From positions 1 to 64,000 of the forward strand of contig CAUJET010000155.1 in the NCBI GenBank assembly GCA_963169665.1: a stretch of DNA of 64,000 bases, read 5' to 3'. The stretch comes from Actinomycetota bacterium (GTDB lineage Bacteria > Actinomycetota > Acidimicrobiia > Acidimicrobiales > Ilumatobacteraceae). The notes below the pieces were generated by a model, which saw nothing but the letters and a program-made list of their open reading frames with translations, was not told where the DNA came from and did not search any database. The translations under genes were made by a program, and so were the position numbers. The first letter of the stretch is position 1; each line of letters begins with the position of its first letter. Below are positions 8,180 to 17,272 of the stretch, piece after piece.

Positions 8180-9171
8180 CGGACGAGCTCCCGGAACAGG
8201 CTCTCGAGCGAGTCGTCGAGCGCTCGCACCTCGAAGAGACGGATCGATGCCTCCCGAGCGAGCCGCGGCAGCGCGGTCGCGACGTCGCGGGCCTGCAGCG
8301 TCTGCACCACCAGCGCGTTGCGTCCTGCGTCGAAGGTGATGCCGGCCACCGAGTCGAGCCCGACGAGCGCTGCGGCGAGTCGGCGCGGCTGGTCGGCGCG
8401 CACGAGCACGTGACGGGGGCGGTCGTCGAGCGCGTCGCGGATCGCCCGCTGCCCGCCGGCGGCCGCCAGCCGACCGTGCATCAGCACGATCACCCGCTCG
8501 GCCATCCGCTCCACCTCGTTGAGCACGTGCGAACTCACGACCACCGTGCACCCGCGTGCGCCGAGCTGCTTGAACAGGGCGATGAGGTGCTGACGCTGCA
8601 CGGGGTCGGCGCCGTTCAACGGTTCGTCGAGCACGAGCACGGTCGGGTCGGTCACGAGCGCGGCGGCCACCTTGGTGCGTTGGCGCATGCCCTTGCTGAA
8701 GCCGTCGACTCGGCGGTCCGCGGCGTCCACCAGCCCGACCTCGTGCAGCACCCGGTCGACGGCGCTGCGGTCGGTGACGCGGTGGAGGTCGGCCACGTAC
8801 TGCACGAAGCGACGCGCGGTGAGCCCGCCCGGCACGGCCTCGTCCTCGGGGACGAGCGCCATGCGCTCGTGCACGCTTCGATCGCGACGCGGATCGCGAC
8901 CATCGACGCGAACGGCTCCCTGGTTCACGTCGACGAGGCCGACCATCGCGCGCATGAGCGTGGTCTTGCCGGCGCCGTTGGGTCCGAGCAGGCCGGTGAC
9001 CCCCGGGCCGAACGAGCAGCTGAGCTCGCTCAGCGCGACCTTCGCGCCGAACCACACCGACACCTGTGCGACCTCGACCGTGGCGTCGGCGACGAACGCC
9101 GGATCGGTGGAGCGGTCGGGGGTGGCGGCCGTGCCCGGCATCGGCGCAGGCCAGTGCATCGGCGCGTCCAT
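8176..9171 (-). CDS. ABC transporter ATP-binding protein
   Basis: Cytosolic ATPase subunit of 331 residues. Walker A GPNGAGKTT, a divergent signature GFSKGMRQRT, Walker B VLVLDEPLNGADP and the switch histidine in SSHVLNE are all present. About 30 residues precede the ABC domain and about 80 follow it. The ATG at 9171 overlaps the stop of the upstream permease gene (TGATG), and the 3' end overlaps the next permease by 4 bp. The tight coupling implies one complex with its neighbours. Confidence 0.93.
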   Translation of the reverse strand: MDAPMHWPAPMPGTAATPDRSTDPAFVADATVEVAQVSVWFGAKVALSELSCSFGPGVTGLLGPNGAGKTTLMRAMVGLVDVNQGAVRVDGRDPRRDRSVHERMALVPEDEAVPGGLTARRFVQYVADLHRVTDRSAVDRVLHEVGLVDAADRRVDGFSKGMRQRTKVAAALVTDPTVLVLDEPLNGADPVQRQHLIALFKQLGARGCTVVVSSHVLNEVERMAERVIVLMHGRLAAAGGQRAIRDALDDRPRHVLVRADQPRRLAAALVGLDSVAGITFDAGRNALVVQTLQARDVATALPRLAREASIRLFEVRALDDSLESLFRELVR

Positions 9172-10079
9172 CAGTGCTCCGTCCAGCGGTAGCGGCGCCA
9201 CAGCACGACGAGGCCGAGCGCGACCACGGCGAGGAACTCCACGAGCGCGAACAGCCCGCCGGTGGCCACGCCACCGAGCGGTGAGCCACGGTCGATGTGC
9301 CCGAGGAAGATCACGTCGCGCAGGTAGAGCGGGAGTGCGAGCACGTTGATGAGCGCAGCTGCCGACCCCTCGCCGGGACGGAAGTCGCCGACCAGCACCC
9401 CCGACGCGATCGACGTCACCAGGAACAGGCCGATCACCGACGCTCCGGCCACGATGCGCCGGTCGGTGAGCGATGCGATCGCCACACCGATCACCGCGTA
9501 GTGCACGGACAGCACGAGCACCGAGAGCGGCACCTTCCACAGCACGTCGAGGTGCCCGGTGAAGTAGTCGAGCGCGCTGTCGCTGACGAGCATGTTGCCG
9601 ATGAACAGGATCATCTGCGGGATGAACGAGAACGCGAACAGGATCGCGACGATCGCGCCCACCTTCGCGGCCACGTAGTCGATGCCGACGAGCGGTCTCG
9701 AGAACATCAGCGGCAGCACTCGTTGGCGCCGATCGGGGCAGATGACGTCGGGGGCGACGATCGCGATGAACAGCAGCAGCGCCGACGACACCCCGACGTA
9801 GTCGCGGTAGGTGATGATCTCGATCCGGTCGGTCAGCTGGTCGCGGGTGACGTAGCCGACGCCGATGTTCACGATCGCCGGCATCGTGACGACGGCGAGC
9901 AGGGTGAACGGCGCCACCTTCTGCCGCCACGACCGGCGCAGGCCGAGCGCACGCCGCACCGACGCCTTGAACAGCGCGAACGTGGCCGCACCGCGCCGGC
10001 CCCGCGGGCCCTCGTAGGGGCGGTACCCGCGGTCGTAGACCGCACCGCCTCCTCCGCCGAGCGCGCCGGGCATCGTCAC
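9171..10079 (-). CDS. ABC transporter permease
   Basis: ABC-2 type membrane subunit of about 300 residues with a cytosolic N-terminus (YDRGYRPYEGPRG, a motif seen in permeases of this kind) and about six membrane spans. GTG at 10079 overlaps the preceding stop by GTGA and has GGGGAG 5 nt upstream; an in-frame ATG at 10073 is the alternative start. It is the second gene of the operon between two different ATPase genes, so the transporter may be a heteromeric ATPase/permease assembly or two paired transporters. Confidence 0.88.
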   Translation of the reverse strand: MTMPGALGGGGGAVYDRGYRPYEGPRGRRGAATFALFKASVRRALGLRRSWRQKVAPFTLLAVVTMPAIVNIGVGYVTRDQLTDRIEIITYRDYVGVSSALLLFIAIVAPDVICPDRRQRVLPLMFSRPLVGIDYVAAKVGAIVAILFAFSFIPQMILFIGNMLVSDSALDYFTGHLDVLWKVPLSVLVLSVHYAVIGVAIASLTDRRIVAGASVIGLFLVTSIASGVLVGDFRPGEGSAAALINVLALPLYLRDVIFLGHIDRGSPLGGVATGGLFALVEFLAVVALGLVVLWRRYRWTEH

Positions 10080-10993
10080 GACGACTCCCCGGCGCGACGG
10101 AGGAACACCTCGTCGAGCGAGGTGGAACGCGTGGTGAGCCGGTGCAACGGCAGGCCGAGCTCGGCCACCAGGTCGCGCACCCGGTCGAGGTCGTCGTCGC
10201 CGTCGATGGTCACGTCGACGAGATCGTCCACCACGCGAGCCGTCATGCCGAGGGCGGCGAGTCCGGTGATCAGCGCCTCGCGGCCCGACCCGACGTCGAC
10301 GGTCACCACGCCGGTGCGCTCGAGCAACGACTCGGTCGCACCCGACACCACCAGGTGCCCGCCGTCGATCATCAAGACGTGATCGCACACCTGCTGCACG
10401 TCGTCGAGCAGATGCGTGGCCATCAGCACCGAGATGCCGAACGTGCCGAGGCGCGCGACCAGGGCGAGCATCTCCTCCCGCCCGACCGGGTCGAGCCCGG
10501 CGGTCGGCTCGTCGAGCAACACCAGTTCGGGGTCGCCGACGAGCGCCTGGGCGAGCTTCGTCCGCTGACGCATGCCGGTGGAGAACCCGCTGATCGGACG
10601 GAACCGGGCCTCGTCGAGGCCGACGAGATCGAGGATGTCCGACGCCCGCTGCCGTGCATCGCGCGCCGGCAGGCCGCTCAGCTCACCGAAGGTCCCGACC
10701 ACGTCGGCTGCCGTCTGGTCGAGCGGCAGGCATTCGTGCTCGGGCATGTAGCCGAGCCGCGAGCGCACCTCGATCGGATCAGCGGCCACGTCGATGCCGC
10801 ACACCTCCAACCGGCCCTCGCTCGGTCGGGCGAGCCCGAGCATCAGCCGGAACATCGTGGTCTTGCCGGCACCGTTGGCCCCGACCAGGCCGACCAGGCC
10901 GCGCGGCACTGCCACGGTGAGGTCGTCGAGTGCGGTCACCCCCGGATATCGCTTGGTGAGCGACTCGAGGCGGAACAGCGGCCCGGTCTGCAC
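10076..10993 (-). CDS. ABC transporter ATP-binding protein
   Basis: First gene of the ABC operon, 305 residues, GTG start at 10993. It carries Walker A GANGAGKTT, signature FSTGMRQRTKLA, Walker B LVLLDEPTAGLDP and H-loop ATHLLDD. The C-terminal 80 residues form the small extra domain common in ABC-2 type exporter ATPases. It is related to the ATPase encoded two genes downstream (both have GMRQRTK in the signature), suggesting an old duplication within the operon. Confidence 0.93.
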   Translation of the reverse strand: MQTGPLFRLESLTKRYPGVTALDDLTVAVPRGLVGLVGANGAGKTTMFRLMLGLARPSEGRLEVCGIDVAADPIEVRSRLGYMPEHECLPLDQTAADVVGTFGELSGLPARDARQRASDILDLVGLDEARFRPISGFSTGMRQRTKLAQALVGDPELVLLDEPTAGLDPVGREEMLALVARLGTFGISVLMATHLLDDVQQVCDHVLMIDGGHLVVSGATESLLERTGVVTVDVGSGREALITGLAALGMTARVVDDLVDVTIDGDDDLDRVRDLVAELGLPLHRLTTRSTSLDEVFLRRAGESS

Positions 10994-11055
10994 GATCGTG
11001 GAGTCTCACACACGCAGCGCGCGGCACGCCCGCGCCCTGCCGAGACGGCGGGTCG

Positions 11056-12282
11056 TCAGCCGACCGCGTCGAGCGACTCGCGCAGGGTGCCCACCAACTG
11101 GTCGATCTCGGCCTCGGTGATGACGAACGGCGGAGCGACCATGATCGCGTTCGCGACCGGGCCCGACCCCGCCGGGTACACCCACAGGCCGCGCTCGAGC
11201 GCGGCCATCACGACCGCGTCGCGACTGACGTCGATCTCGATGCCGTAGAACAGGCCGCGACCGCGGATGTCGCGCACGGCCGACTGGCCGTCGAGCGCCT
11301 CGCGCAGGCGCACGCCGAGCAGCTCACCCATCACCCGGCACCGCTCGATCAGCTGCTCGCGCTCGAGGATCTCGAGCACCTTGAGCGAGGCCGCGCACGC
11401 GGCGTCGTTGCCGGTGAAGGTGAAGTACATGAAGCCGCTGCCGCGCAACGCCTCGGCCACCTCGTCGGTGGCGGCGACGGCCCCCATCGGCACGTACCCG
11501 CCGCCGAGGCCCTTGCCGCCCACGATCACGTCGGGCGTCATCGGGAACTGCTGGTGTCCCCACACCGTCCCGGTGCGGCCGTACCCGGTCATCACCTCGT
11601 CGGCGATGAGCAGGATGTCGTGCTCCTTGCAGGCATGGCTGACGACGCGCCAGTACTCGTCGCTCGCGGTGAGGCACGCGCCGGCGGCGCCCGTGATCGG
11701 TTCGGCGATGAAGCCGGCGATCGTGGCGGGGTCCTCCTGCTCGATCACCTTCAGCACCTGTTCCGGGTCGTCCCAGGGCACCTTGGGGAACGGGAGCAGC
11801 AGCGGTTCGTAGCCGGCCTGGCGACCGGTGTGGCTGGCCGCTGCCATCGTGCCGATCGTCATGCCGTGGTAGCTCGGGTGGCGGCCGATCACCTTCCAGC
11901 GGTCGGTGCGACCCTTGGCCACCTGGTAGGCGCGAGCGAGGCGCAGCGCGGAGTCGGTGCTCTCGCTGCCCCCGCTGGTGAAGAACACGTGGCCGAAGCC
12001 CTCGGGCAACCAGCGATCGACGAGCGCATCGCGCAGCTCGAGCCGAGCGGGCGTGGGCCACAGCGGCACGACGTAGCCGCCCGACGCCATCGCGTCGCGA
12101 GCTGCATCGGCCACCTCTGCCCGGCCCCATCCGATGTTGCCGACGATCGCACCCGCGGCGCCATCGAGGATGCGGCCGCCGTCGGCGGTGTGCAGGAAAC
12201 TGCCGTGGCCACCGACGATGGTCGGGTACGTGGGGGCCCCCGGGACGAAGGCGTAACGGCTGGGATCGCGCGTGTCGGTCAT
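11056..12282 (-). CDS. class III PLP-dependent aminotransferase
   Basis: Transfers an amino group between an amine or omega-amino acid and a keto acid using pyridoxal phosphate. The 408-residue protein has fold-type I class III features: TSGGSESTDSALRLAR around the cofactor phosphate site, IADEVMTGYGRTG containing the aspartate that binds the pyridine nitrogen, and the Schiff-base lysine in VGGKGLGGGYVPMGAV. The ATG at 12282 (MTDTRDPSRYAF) is chosen, because further upstream the frame runs into an intergenic palindromic element. Substrate is unresolved; beta-alanine, taurine, GABA or diamine transaminases share this architecture. Confidence 0.9.
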   Translation of the reverse strand: MTDTRDPSRYAFVPGAPTYPTIVGGHGSFLHTADGGRILDGAAGAIVGNIGWGRAEVADAARDAMASGGYVVPLWPTPARLELRDALVDRWLPEGFGHVFFTSGGSESTDSALRLARAYQVAKGRTDRWKVIGRHPSYHGMTIGTMAAASHTGRQAGYEPLLLPFPKVPWDDPEQVLKVIEQEDPATIAGFIAEPITGAAGACLTASDEYWRVVSHACKEHDILLIADEVMTGYGRTGTVWGHQQFPMTPDVIVGGKGLGGGYVPMGAVAATDEVAEALRGSGFMYFTFTGNDAACAASLKVLEILEREQLIERCRVMGELLGVRLREALDGQSAVRDIRGRGLFYGIEIDVSRDAVVMAALERGLWVYPAGSGPVANAIMVAPPFVITEAEIDQLVGTLRESLDAVG

Positions 12283-12312
12283 CGTGCATAGTTTCGCACG
12301 CCACCCACCCAC

Positions 12313-12425
12313 CCCCGCGATGAGAGATGAGTGCCTGTGGCGACCGGATCTCTCATCGCGTTCGGACGAACTCGGTGTCCGATGAGAGATGGGGTCGGCA
12401 GCGCCACTCATCTCTCATCGCGGGG
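12313..12425. repeat. 113-bp intergenic palindromic element
   Basis: The word CGATGAGAGAT occurs four times in alternating orientation: 12318-12328 (+), 12348-12358 (-), 12380-12390 (+) and 12410-12420 (-), spaced 30-32 bp. The ends form an exact 21-bp inverted repeat (12313-12333 with 12405-12425), and the left half alone forms a 13-bp stem (12316-12328 with 12348-12360). It lies between the end of alkB and the start of the aminotransferase gene. It could be a REP/MITE-like element, a double terminator or a regulatory structure. Confidence 0.85.
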
Positions 12426-12428
12426 TGG

Positions 12429-13079
12429 TCAGGTGGCCAGGTGGTGACGGAACATGATCGACAGCCGCGGGCCGTGGGCGTGGGCCACCTTCGGCACGCA
12501 GTGCTCCCAGTCGTGCTGGCACGCGCCGCCCATCACGAGCAGGTCGCCGTGGCCGAGCAACCAGCTCTGCGACGGCCCGCCCGTCTTGCGGCGGATCTGG
12601 AACGGGCGCGGCGCTCCCAGGCTCACGATGACGACGGTGGGGTCCTCGTGCTCGTAGCGCTCGCGGTCGGCGTGCCAGGCAACGGAGTCGCGGCCGTCGC
12701 GGTAGAGATTGAACCCGATCGCGTCGAACGGCCGGCGGTAGTGCTCGCTCAGCGCTCGGCGAGCGACGCCGAGGACCGGAACCGGCTCGTCGGACTTCGA
12801 CCCGATGCTCCACCACGCCGTGAGCCGCGGCTCGAGCATCAGCTGTTCGAACATCACCACCTCGCGCTGGGACCAGCGGAGCCGGGCGACGAGCTCGCCG
12901 AAGAGCAGGTCGGATCCCTGCATCCAGCGGGGCAGGAGGTCGACCCAGCTGTCGGCGTCGAGTTGGGTGCGTTCGACGCCGGTGAACGACGTGTCGACCC
13001 AGGGGTCGTCGATGCCGAACAGCGACGCCTGGTAGCTGGCGGGGACGAAGGCGGCGGGGAGCGATGCGACGGTGGACAT
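12429..13079 (-). CDS. alkB: AlkB-like 2-oxoglutarate/Fe(II) dioxygenase
   Basis: Oxidative demethylase expected to repair alkylated bases in DNA or RNA. The 216-residue protein contains the AlkB landmarks NLYRDGRDSVAWHAD (iron ligands His136 and Asp138), a third iron ligand in HDWEHCVPK (His193), and the 2-oxoglutarate-binding arginines in RLSIMFR (205 and 211). The ATG at 13079 gives the usual family length. A palindromic element follows the gene. It is divergent from the TrmH-type methyltransferase gene across 127 bp. Confidence 0.92.
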   Translation of the reverse strand: MSTVASLPAAFVPASYQASLFGIDDPWVDTSFTGVERTQLDADSWVDLLPRWMQGSDLLFGELVARLRWSQREVVMFEQLMLEPRLTAWWSIGSKSDEPVPVLGVARRALSEHYRRPFDAIGFNLYRDGRDSVAWHADRERYEHEDPTVVIVSLGAPRPFQIRRKTGGPSQSWLLGHGDLLVMGGACQHDWEHCVPKVAHAHGPRLSIMFRHHLAT

Positions 13080-13194
13080 CGCGACAGCTTCGCGAACCGA
13101 ACACACGTTCGCAAGCCGTCTTCGTCCCCGGCACGGCGGCGGTGCCTGAGCTGCACCGCATCGCGCCTGGTGTCCGCTGGTGCCGGACCGCTGG

Positions 13195-13200
13195 CAGACT
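13195..13200 (+). promoter_or_regulatory. candidate -10 box CAGACT, leaderless spacing
   Basis: CAGACT ends 6 nt before the GTG at 13207. It is a variant of the TAnnnT boxes seen elsewhere in the window. Confidence 0.35.
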
Positions 13201-13206
13201 CGACGC

Positions 13207-13986
13207 GTGATCCGCATCGACGACGCCGACGACCCGCGCCTCGATCCGTACCGCGCCTTGCGAGCCCGCGAGAGCACCGACGTGCTGTGGGCCGAGGGCC
13301 CGACCGTGGTGGAACGCCTCCTCGGATCGACCCTGGCGGTTCGCTCGATCCTGCTCACGCCTGCGGCGCACGCGCGCCTGTCGACGAGGGCCGATCTGGG
13401 CGGCCACGACGTGTTCGTCGCCGAGCAGCGCACGGTGAACGACGTGGTCGGCTTCGACCTCCACCGCGGCGCGATCGCCGTGGCCGAGCGGCCCGCCGTC
13501 CGTCCGCTGGGCGAGGTCCTGACCGACGCGCGCCGGATCGTGGTGCTCGAGGGCATCAACGACGCGGAGAACCTCGGGGCCATCGCCCGCTCCGCCCGCG
13601 GACTGGGCGCCGACGGGCTCGTGCTCGACCCCACCTGCGCCGACCCGTACTACCGCCGGTCGGTGCGCGTGTCGATGGGCGAGATGCTGCACCTGCCGAT
13701 CGCGCGTGTGCCGATCGCCGAGGCGTTCGCGGCGCTCGACGCGGCCGGGTTCCACACGTGGGCGCTCACACCCCGACGCGACGCAGCGCCGATCGGGCAG
13801 CTGGTGGCGGCCGGGGTGCCCGACCGCCTCGCGGTCGTGCTCGGCGCCGAAGGGCCGGGCCTCACCGACGCGGTGCTGTCGACGCGCATCAACGTACGCA
13901 TCCCGCAACGGGCCGACGTCGATTCGCTCAACGTGGGCCATGCAACCGCGGCCGCCCTCGCGATCGTGGCATCATCGACCCCATGA
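13207..13986 (+). CDS. TrmH/SpoU family RNA 2'-O-methyltransferase
   Basis: SPOUT-fold enzyme that methylates a ribose 2'-hydroxyl in tRNA or rRNA using S-adenosylmethionine. The 259-residue protein has an N-terminal substrate-binding domain and a C-terminal knotted domain with the three SpoU motifs: NDAENLGAIARSA, VLGAEGPGL and IPQRADVDSLNVGHATA. The GTG at 13207 is chosen since the upstream extension of the frame lacks homology and a CAGACT box is at leaderless distance. The 3' end overlaps the next gene by ATGA. Confidence 0.92.
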   Translation: MIRIDDADDPRLDPYRALRARESTDVLWAEGPTVVERLLGSTLAVRSILLTPAAHARLSTRADLGGHDVFVAEQRTVNDVVGFDLHRGAIAVAERPAVRPLGEVLTDARRIVVLEGINDAENLGAIARSARGLGADGLVLDPTCADPYYRRSVRVSMGEMLHLPIARVPIAEAFAALDAAGFHTWALTPRRDAAPIGQLVAAGVPDRLAVVLGAEGPGLTDAVLSTRINVRIPQRADVDSLNVGHATAAALAIVASSTP

Positions 13987-14855
13987 GCGAGATCACACGC
14001 GAGATCACGAGGGTCGGAGTCGTCGGCTGCGGCCTCATGGGTTCGGGCATCGCCGAGGTGTGCAGCCGAGCGGGCCTCGACGTGATGGTCCGCGAGATCG
14101 ACGCCGCCGCCGCCGAAGCAGGCCAGAAGCGCCTCACCGGTTCACTCGACCGCGGCGTCCGCTCCGGCAAGCTCAGCGAGGAAGAGCGCGACGCCGCCCT
14201 CGCCCGGTTGAGCTTCACCACCGATCTCGGCGACCTCGCCGACCGCCAACTCGTGATCGAAGCGGTCGTCGAGGACGAGGCGCTCAAGACGGAGGTGTTC
14301 TCGATCCTCGACAAGGTCGTCACCGACGAGCACGCGATCCTCGCCTCCAACACCAGCTCGATCCCGGTGATGAAGCTCGGCATCGCCACCCAGCGCCCCG
14401 AGCACGTGCTCGGCATCCACTTCTTCAACCCCGTGCCGGTGCTGAAGCTGGTGGAGCTGGTCACGAGCCTGCTCACGTCGCCGGAGACCGCGATGCGGGC
14501 CGACACGTTCGCGACCGAGGTGCTGCACAAGAAGGTGATCCGCAGCCAGGACCGAGCGGGCTTCATCGTGAACGCGCTGCTGATCCCCTACATCCTCTCC
14601 GCGATCCGGATGATGGAGAGCGGCTTCGCGACGGCCCCCGACATCGACACCGGCATGGTGGAGGGCTGCAACCACCCGATGGGACCGCTGCGCCTGGCCG
14701 ACCTGATCGGTCTCGACACCACCCTCGCCGTTGCCGACAGCCTGTACGCCGAGTTCAAGGAGCCGCTGTACGCCTCGCCGCCGCTGCTGTCGCGCATGGT
14801 GGAGGCGGGCCTGCTCGGCCGCAAGGCCGGCCGCGGCTTCTACGACTACCACTGA
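13983..14855 (+). CDS. 3-hydroxybutyryl-CoA dehydrogenase
   Basis: NAD(P)-dependent oxidoreductase interconverting acetoacetyl-CoA and 3-hydroxybutyryl-CoA. The 290-residue protein begins with a Rossmann motif (VGVVGCGLMGSGIAEV), has the catalytic histidine in GIHFFNPVPVLK and the substrate-side NTSSIPV, and ends with the typical KAGRGFYDY. The ATG at 13983 overlaps the stop of the methyltransferase gene by 4 bp, so the two unrelated functions are translationally coupled. A role in fatty-acid or polyhydroxybutyrate metabolism is likely. Confidence 0.94.
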   Translation: MSEITREITRVGVVGCGLMGSGIAEVCSRAGLDVMVREIDAAAAEAGQKRLTGSLDRGVRSGKLSEEERDAALARLSFTTDLGDLADRQLVIEAVVEDEALKTEVFSILDKVVTDEHAILASNTSSIPVMKLGIATQRPEHVLGIHFFNPVPVLKLVELVTSLLTSPETAMRADTFATEVLHKKVIRSQDRAGFIVNALLIPYILSAIRMMESGFATAPDIDTGMVEGCNHPMGPLRLADLIGLDTTLAVADSLYAEFKEPLYASPPLLSRMVEAGLLGRKAGRGFYDYH

Positions 14856-14860
14856 CCTCC

Positions 14861-14942
14861 GGCCGGATCAGGCGGCCGGATCAGGCGGCCGGGTCAGGCG
14901 GCCGGGTCAGGCGGACGGATCAGCGGTCGGATCAGCGGTCGG
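14861..14942. repeat. 13/12-bp tandem repeat between convergent genes
   Basis: Four 13-bp units (GGCCGGATCAGGC, the last two with GGGTC) followed by two 12-bp units (GGACGGATCAGC, GGTCGGATCAGC). The array starts 5 bp after the dehydrogenase stop and its last units contain the stop codon of the convergent acyltransferase gene (14932-14934). Every unit contains TGA on the minus strand. Confidence 0.85.
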
Positions 14943-17097
14943 GGCGCAGCGCCTCGATCACGAGCCACGGCCCGAGGAACTGCTCGGCCATCTCGGTGGC
15001 CGGTCCCTCGTCGATGTGCACGCCGTCGGCCCGGAACCCTGGGTCGTCGAACCGACCCGTCGCGCGGACCCATGCGTCGAGATCGACGACGCTCACGTGG
15101 TGGTCGAAGCGCGCGGCCGCCTCACGCACGATCTCGTGATGGGCGGTGTAGCGCGCCACCTCGTTCATCTCCGGGTCGTCGTCCCACTCGTGCGTCGGCG
15201 TGGGCGGCACGACCCACACGACGTCGGGCACGCCCGAGGTGATGATCTCCATCGTGAGATCGGCGAACGCCGTGACCATGCGCTCCTCTGCCCGCGGGTC
15301 GGTGGGATCGATCGACCCCTCGGCCGGATCCCACTGACGGTCGGCCGCGTCGCTCACGGTCGACATCAGCACCACCACGTCGGGCCGCAGTTGCCGGATC
15401 GCATCGGGCATCACCTCGGTGAGGGTGCGGCGCGAGTTGTCCTCCACATCGTCGAGGTCGAAGCTCGTGATCTCGGCATCGGGCACGAACGTGCACCCTT
15501 GACACCACGACACCGACACCTGCGCGTGGTCGGGGTGCGACATCGTCCACGCGGCCAACCCGTGCGCCACGTAGAGCGCGGTGCTGTCGCCCACCACCAG
15601 CACCCGCACCGGACGGGGCGGCGCAGGCGGCAACCGGAGCGTGGTGGGCACCGTGGTGGTCGTCGCGGCGGACGCCTCGGGGACCGAGCCGTCCGATGCG
15701 TCGGAGGGCACCGGACCGGCCGAGGCCGAGCGCTCGGGCTCGCTGGTGGCCGTACTCGGTGCCGGGTCGGACGGCTCGGCAGGCTCGGCGGGTGCAGCGA
15801 CGAGCGGCACCAACGCCTCCCCGTCGTTCGGGGCGATCGCCGCGGCGTCGAGCAGATCGTCGTCGGCGCGGATCGCCGGTGCCGTCGGGGCCACGAGCAC
15901 GGCCGACGCGAGCACGACGACGCTCGCGAGCGCGGCGAGCCGGAGCGTCGGCACCGGACGCCAGGCCGTGCGCCGCACCGGGCGTTCGACGAGTCGGTAC
16001 GACACGAGCGACACCGTCACCGTGATCGCGAGGGCACCGATGAGCTGCAGCGGTGACGTGAGGTCCCACCCGCGTTCGCGCAGCAACACGAACACCGGCC
16101 AGTGGAAGAGATAGAGGCCGTAGCTGATCGCGCCGGTCGACACGAGCAGTGGCGTCGAGAGCAGGCGGCGCACGGGTCCGGGTGCCTGTAGCGAGTAGAC
16201 GAGCAGCACGGACAGCACGGCGAACAGCGGCAGCCATCCCTCGTAGGCGGGGCCGTGGTCGGACGGCAGCACCATCGCGGCGACGAGCAGGCCGGCGAAC
16301 GACGGCAGGGCGAGCCGACCTGCGTTGGCCGGCACCCACCGCCGGTGCAGCACGGTCGCGAGCAGCGCGCCCATCAGGATCTCGGCGAGCCGAGCGGGCG
16401 TCGCCCAATACGCCGCGTCGGGGCCGGCGAGCAGGGCGATCAGCGGCGCCGCGACCGACGCCAGCAGGGTGAGGATCGCGACGGCGACGGTGAGCCGTCG
16501 GCGCATCCATCGCGCCGACTGGGCAGCGGGCCGATCGACGCCGTCGGCACGACGGCGAACTCGTCGCAGGACGACGAGCACCACCACCGGCCACACCCAG
16601 TAGAACTGCTCCTCGATCGCGAGCGACCAGTAATGCTCGAGCGGTGAGGTGGCCGATCCGAACAGATCGCCGTAGCTGCCGCCGCCAGCGAGCTGCACCC
16701 AGTTGAACACCTGCAGCGCGGCGCCGATCACGTCGCCGCGGAGATCGACCACGTCGGTGAACGCACCGAACTGGCGTGCGACGACCACGCCGACGAGGCA
16801 CAGGCTGCTGGCCGGCAGCAGCCGCTTCACACGACGGCCGTAGAACGCTCCGACACGCACGGTGCCCGAACGGGCCTGCTCGACGAGCAGCAAGCTGGTG
16901 ATCAGGTAGCCGGACAGGGTGAAGAACACCGACACACCGAGGTAGCCGGCCGGGACGAACGGCAGGCCCGCGTGGAACAGCAGCACCAGCAGCACCGAGA
17001 CGCCACGGAGGCCGTCCAGCGCGGGTTGATGTGGGAACTCCTGGTGCACGTGGGGTGACTCGAAGCGGCTCGTCGGGATGGGTTCACTCGCGCCGAC
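14932..17097 (-). CDS. OafA-type membrane acyltransferase with SGNH domain
   Basis: Membrane protein of about 720 residues predicted to O-acetylate a surface polysaccharide. The N-terminal half is an acyltransferase-3 domain with about ten membrane spans, including the marker motifs LDGLRG and SLAIEEQFYWVWP. A linker of about 110 residues rich in Pro, Ala, Ser and Thr follows. The C-terminal half is an SGNH hydrolase-like domain with VVGDSTALYVAHGL (catalytic serine) and DGVHIDEG (Asp/His). This OafA-SGNH fusion is common in bacterial envelope modification. The start is uncertain: the frame is open to 17232, but the first residues there look non-coding; GTG at 17097 or 17049 fits the family better. 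The stop codon lies inside a tandem repeat. Confidence 0.88.
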   Translation of the reverse strand, partial: VGASEPIPTSRFESPHVHQEFPHQPALDGLRGVSVLLVLLFHAGLPFVPAGYLGVSVFFTLSGYLITSLLLVEQARSGTVRVGAFYGRRVKRLLPASSLCLVGVVVARQFGAFTDVVDLRGDVIGAALQVFNWVQLAGGGSYGDLFGSATSPLEHYWSLAIEEQFYWVWPVVVLVVLRRVRRRADGVDRPAAQSARWMRRRLTVAVAILTLLASVAAPLIALLAGPDAAYWATPARLAEILMGALLATVLHRRWVPANAGRLALPSFAGLLVAAMVLPSDHGPAYEGWLPLFAVLSVLLVYSLQAPGPVRRLLSTPLLVSTGAISYGLYLFHWPVFVLLRERGWDLTSPLQLIGALAITVTVSLVSYRLVERPVRRTAWRPVPTLRLAALASVVVLASAVLVAPTAPAIRADDDLLDAAAIAPNDGEALVPLVAAPAEPAEPSDPAPSTATSEPERSASAGPVPSDASDGSVPEASAATTTTVPTTLRLPPAPPRPVRVLVVGDSTALYVAHGLAAWTMSHPDHAQVSVSWCQGCTFVPDAEITSFDLDDVEDNSRRTLTEVMPDAIRQLRPDVVVLMSTVSDAADRQWDPAEGSIDPTDPRAEERMVTAFADLTMEIITSGVPDVVWVVPPTPTHEWDDDPEMNEVARYTAHHEIVREAAARFDHHVSVVDLDAWVRATGRFDDPGFRADGVHIDEGPATEMAEQFLGPWLVIEALRPDR

Positions 17098-17272
17098 GGG
17101 CAGGCGCACCGCTCGCGTCGGACCACGCGCCGCCCCTCGGTCGGTGCATGAATGTACGACACGGAACCCCTGCTCACACGCCGTGTGCGCCGCTGGGACC
17201 CGCTCCCGACGAAACAGGGCCTGACGGCCCATCGCGAGCGACCCGTGGAGGCCCGCTCGCGGTCAGCTCAGG

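Noticed and set aside
12313..12425. Alternating 11-bp words considered as a CRISPR array
   Set aside because: The words alternate in orientation and the spacers are about 20 bp; palindromic structure explains it better.
12327..14855. 842-codon plus-strand frame that includes 3-hydroxybutyryl-CoA dehydrogenase
   Set aside because: Only the part from 13983 is homologous to a protein; the upstream part is antisense to alkB and out of frame with the methyltransferase.
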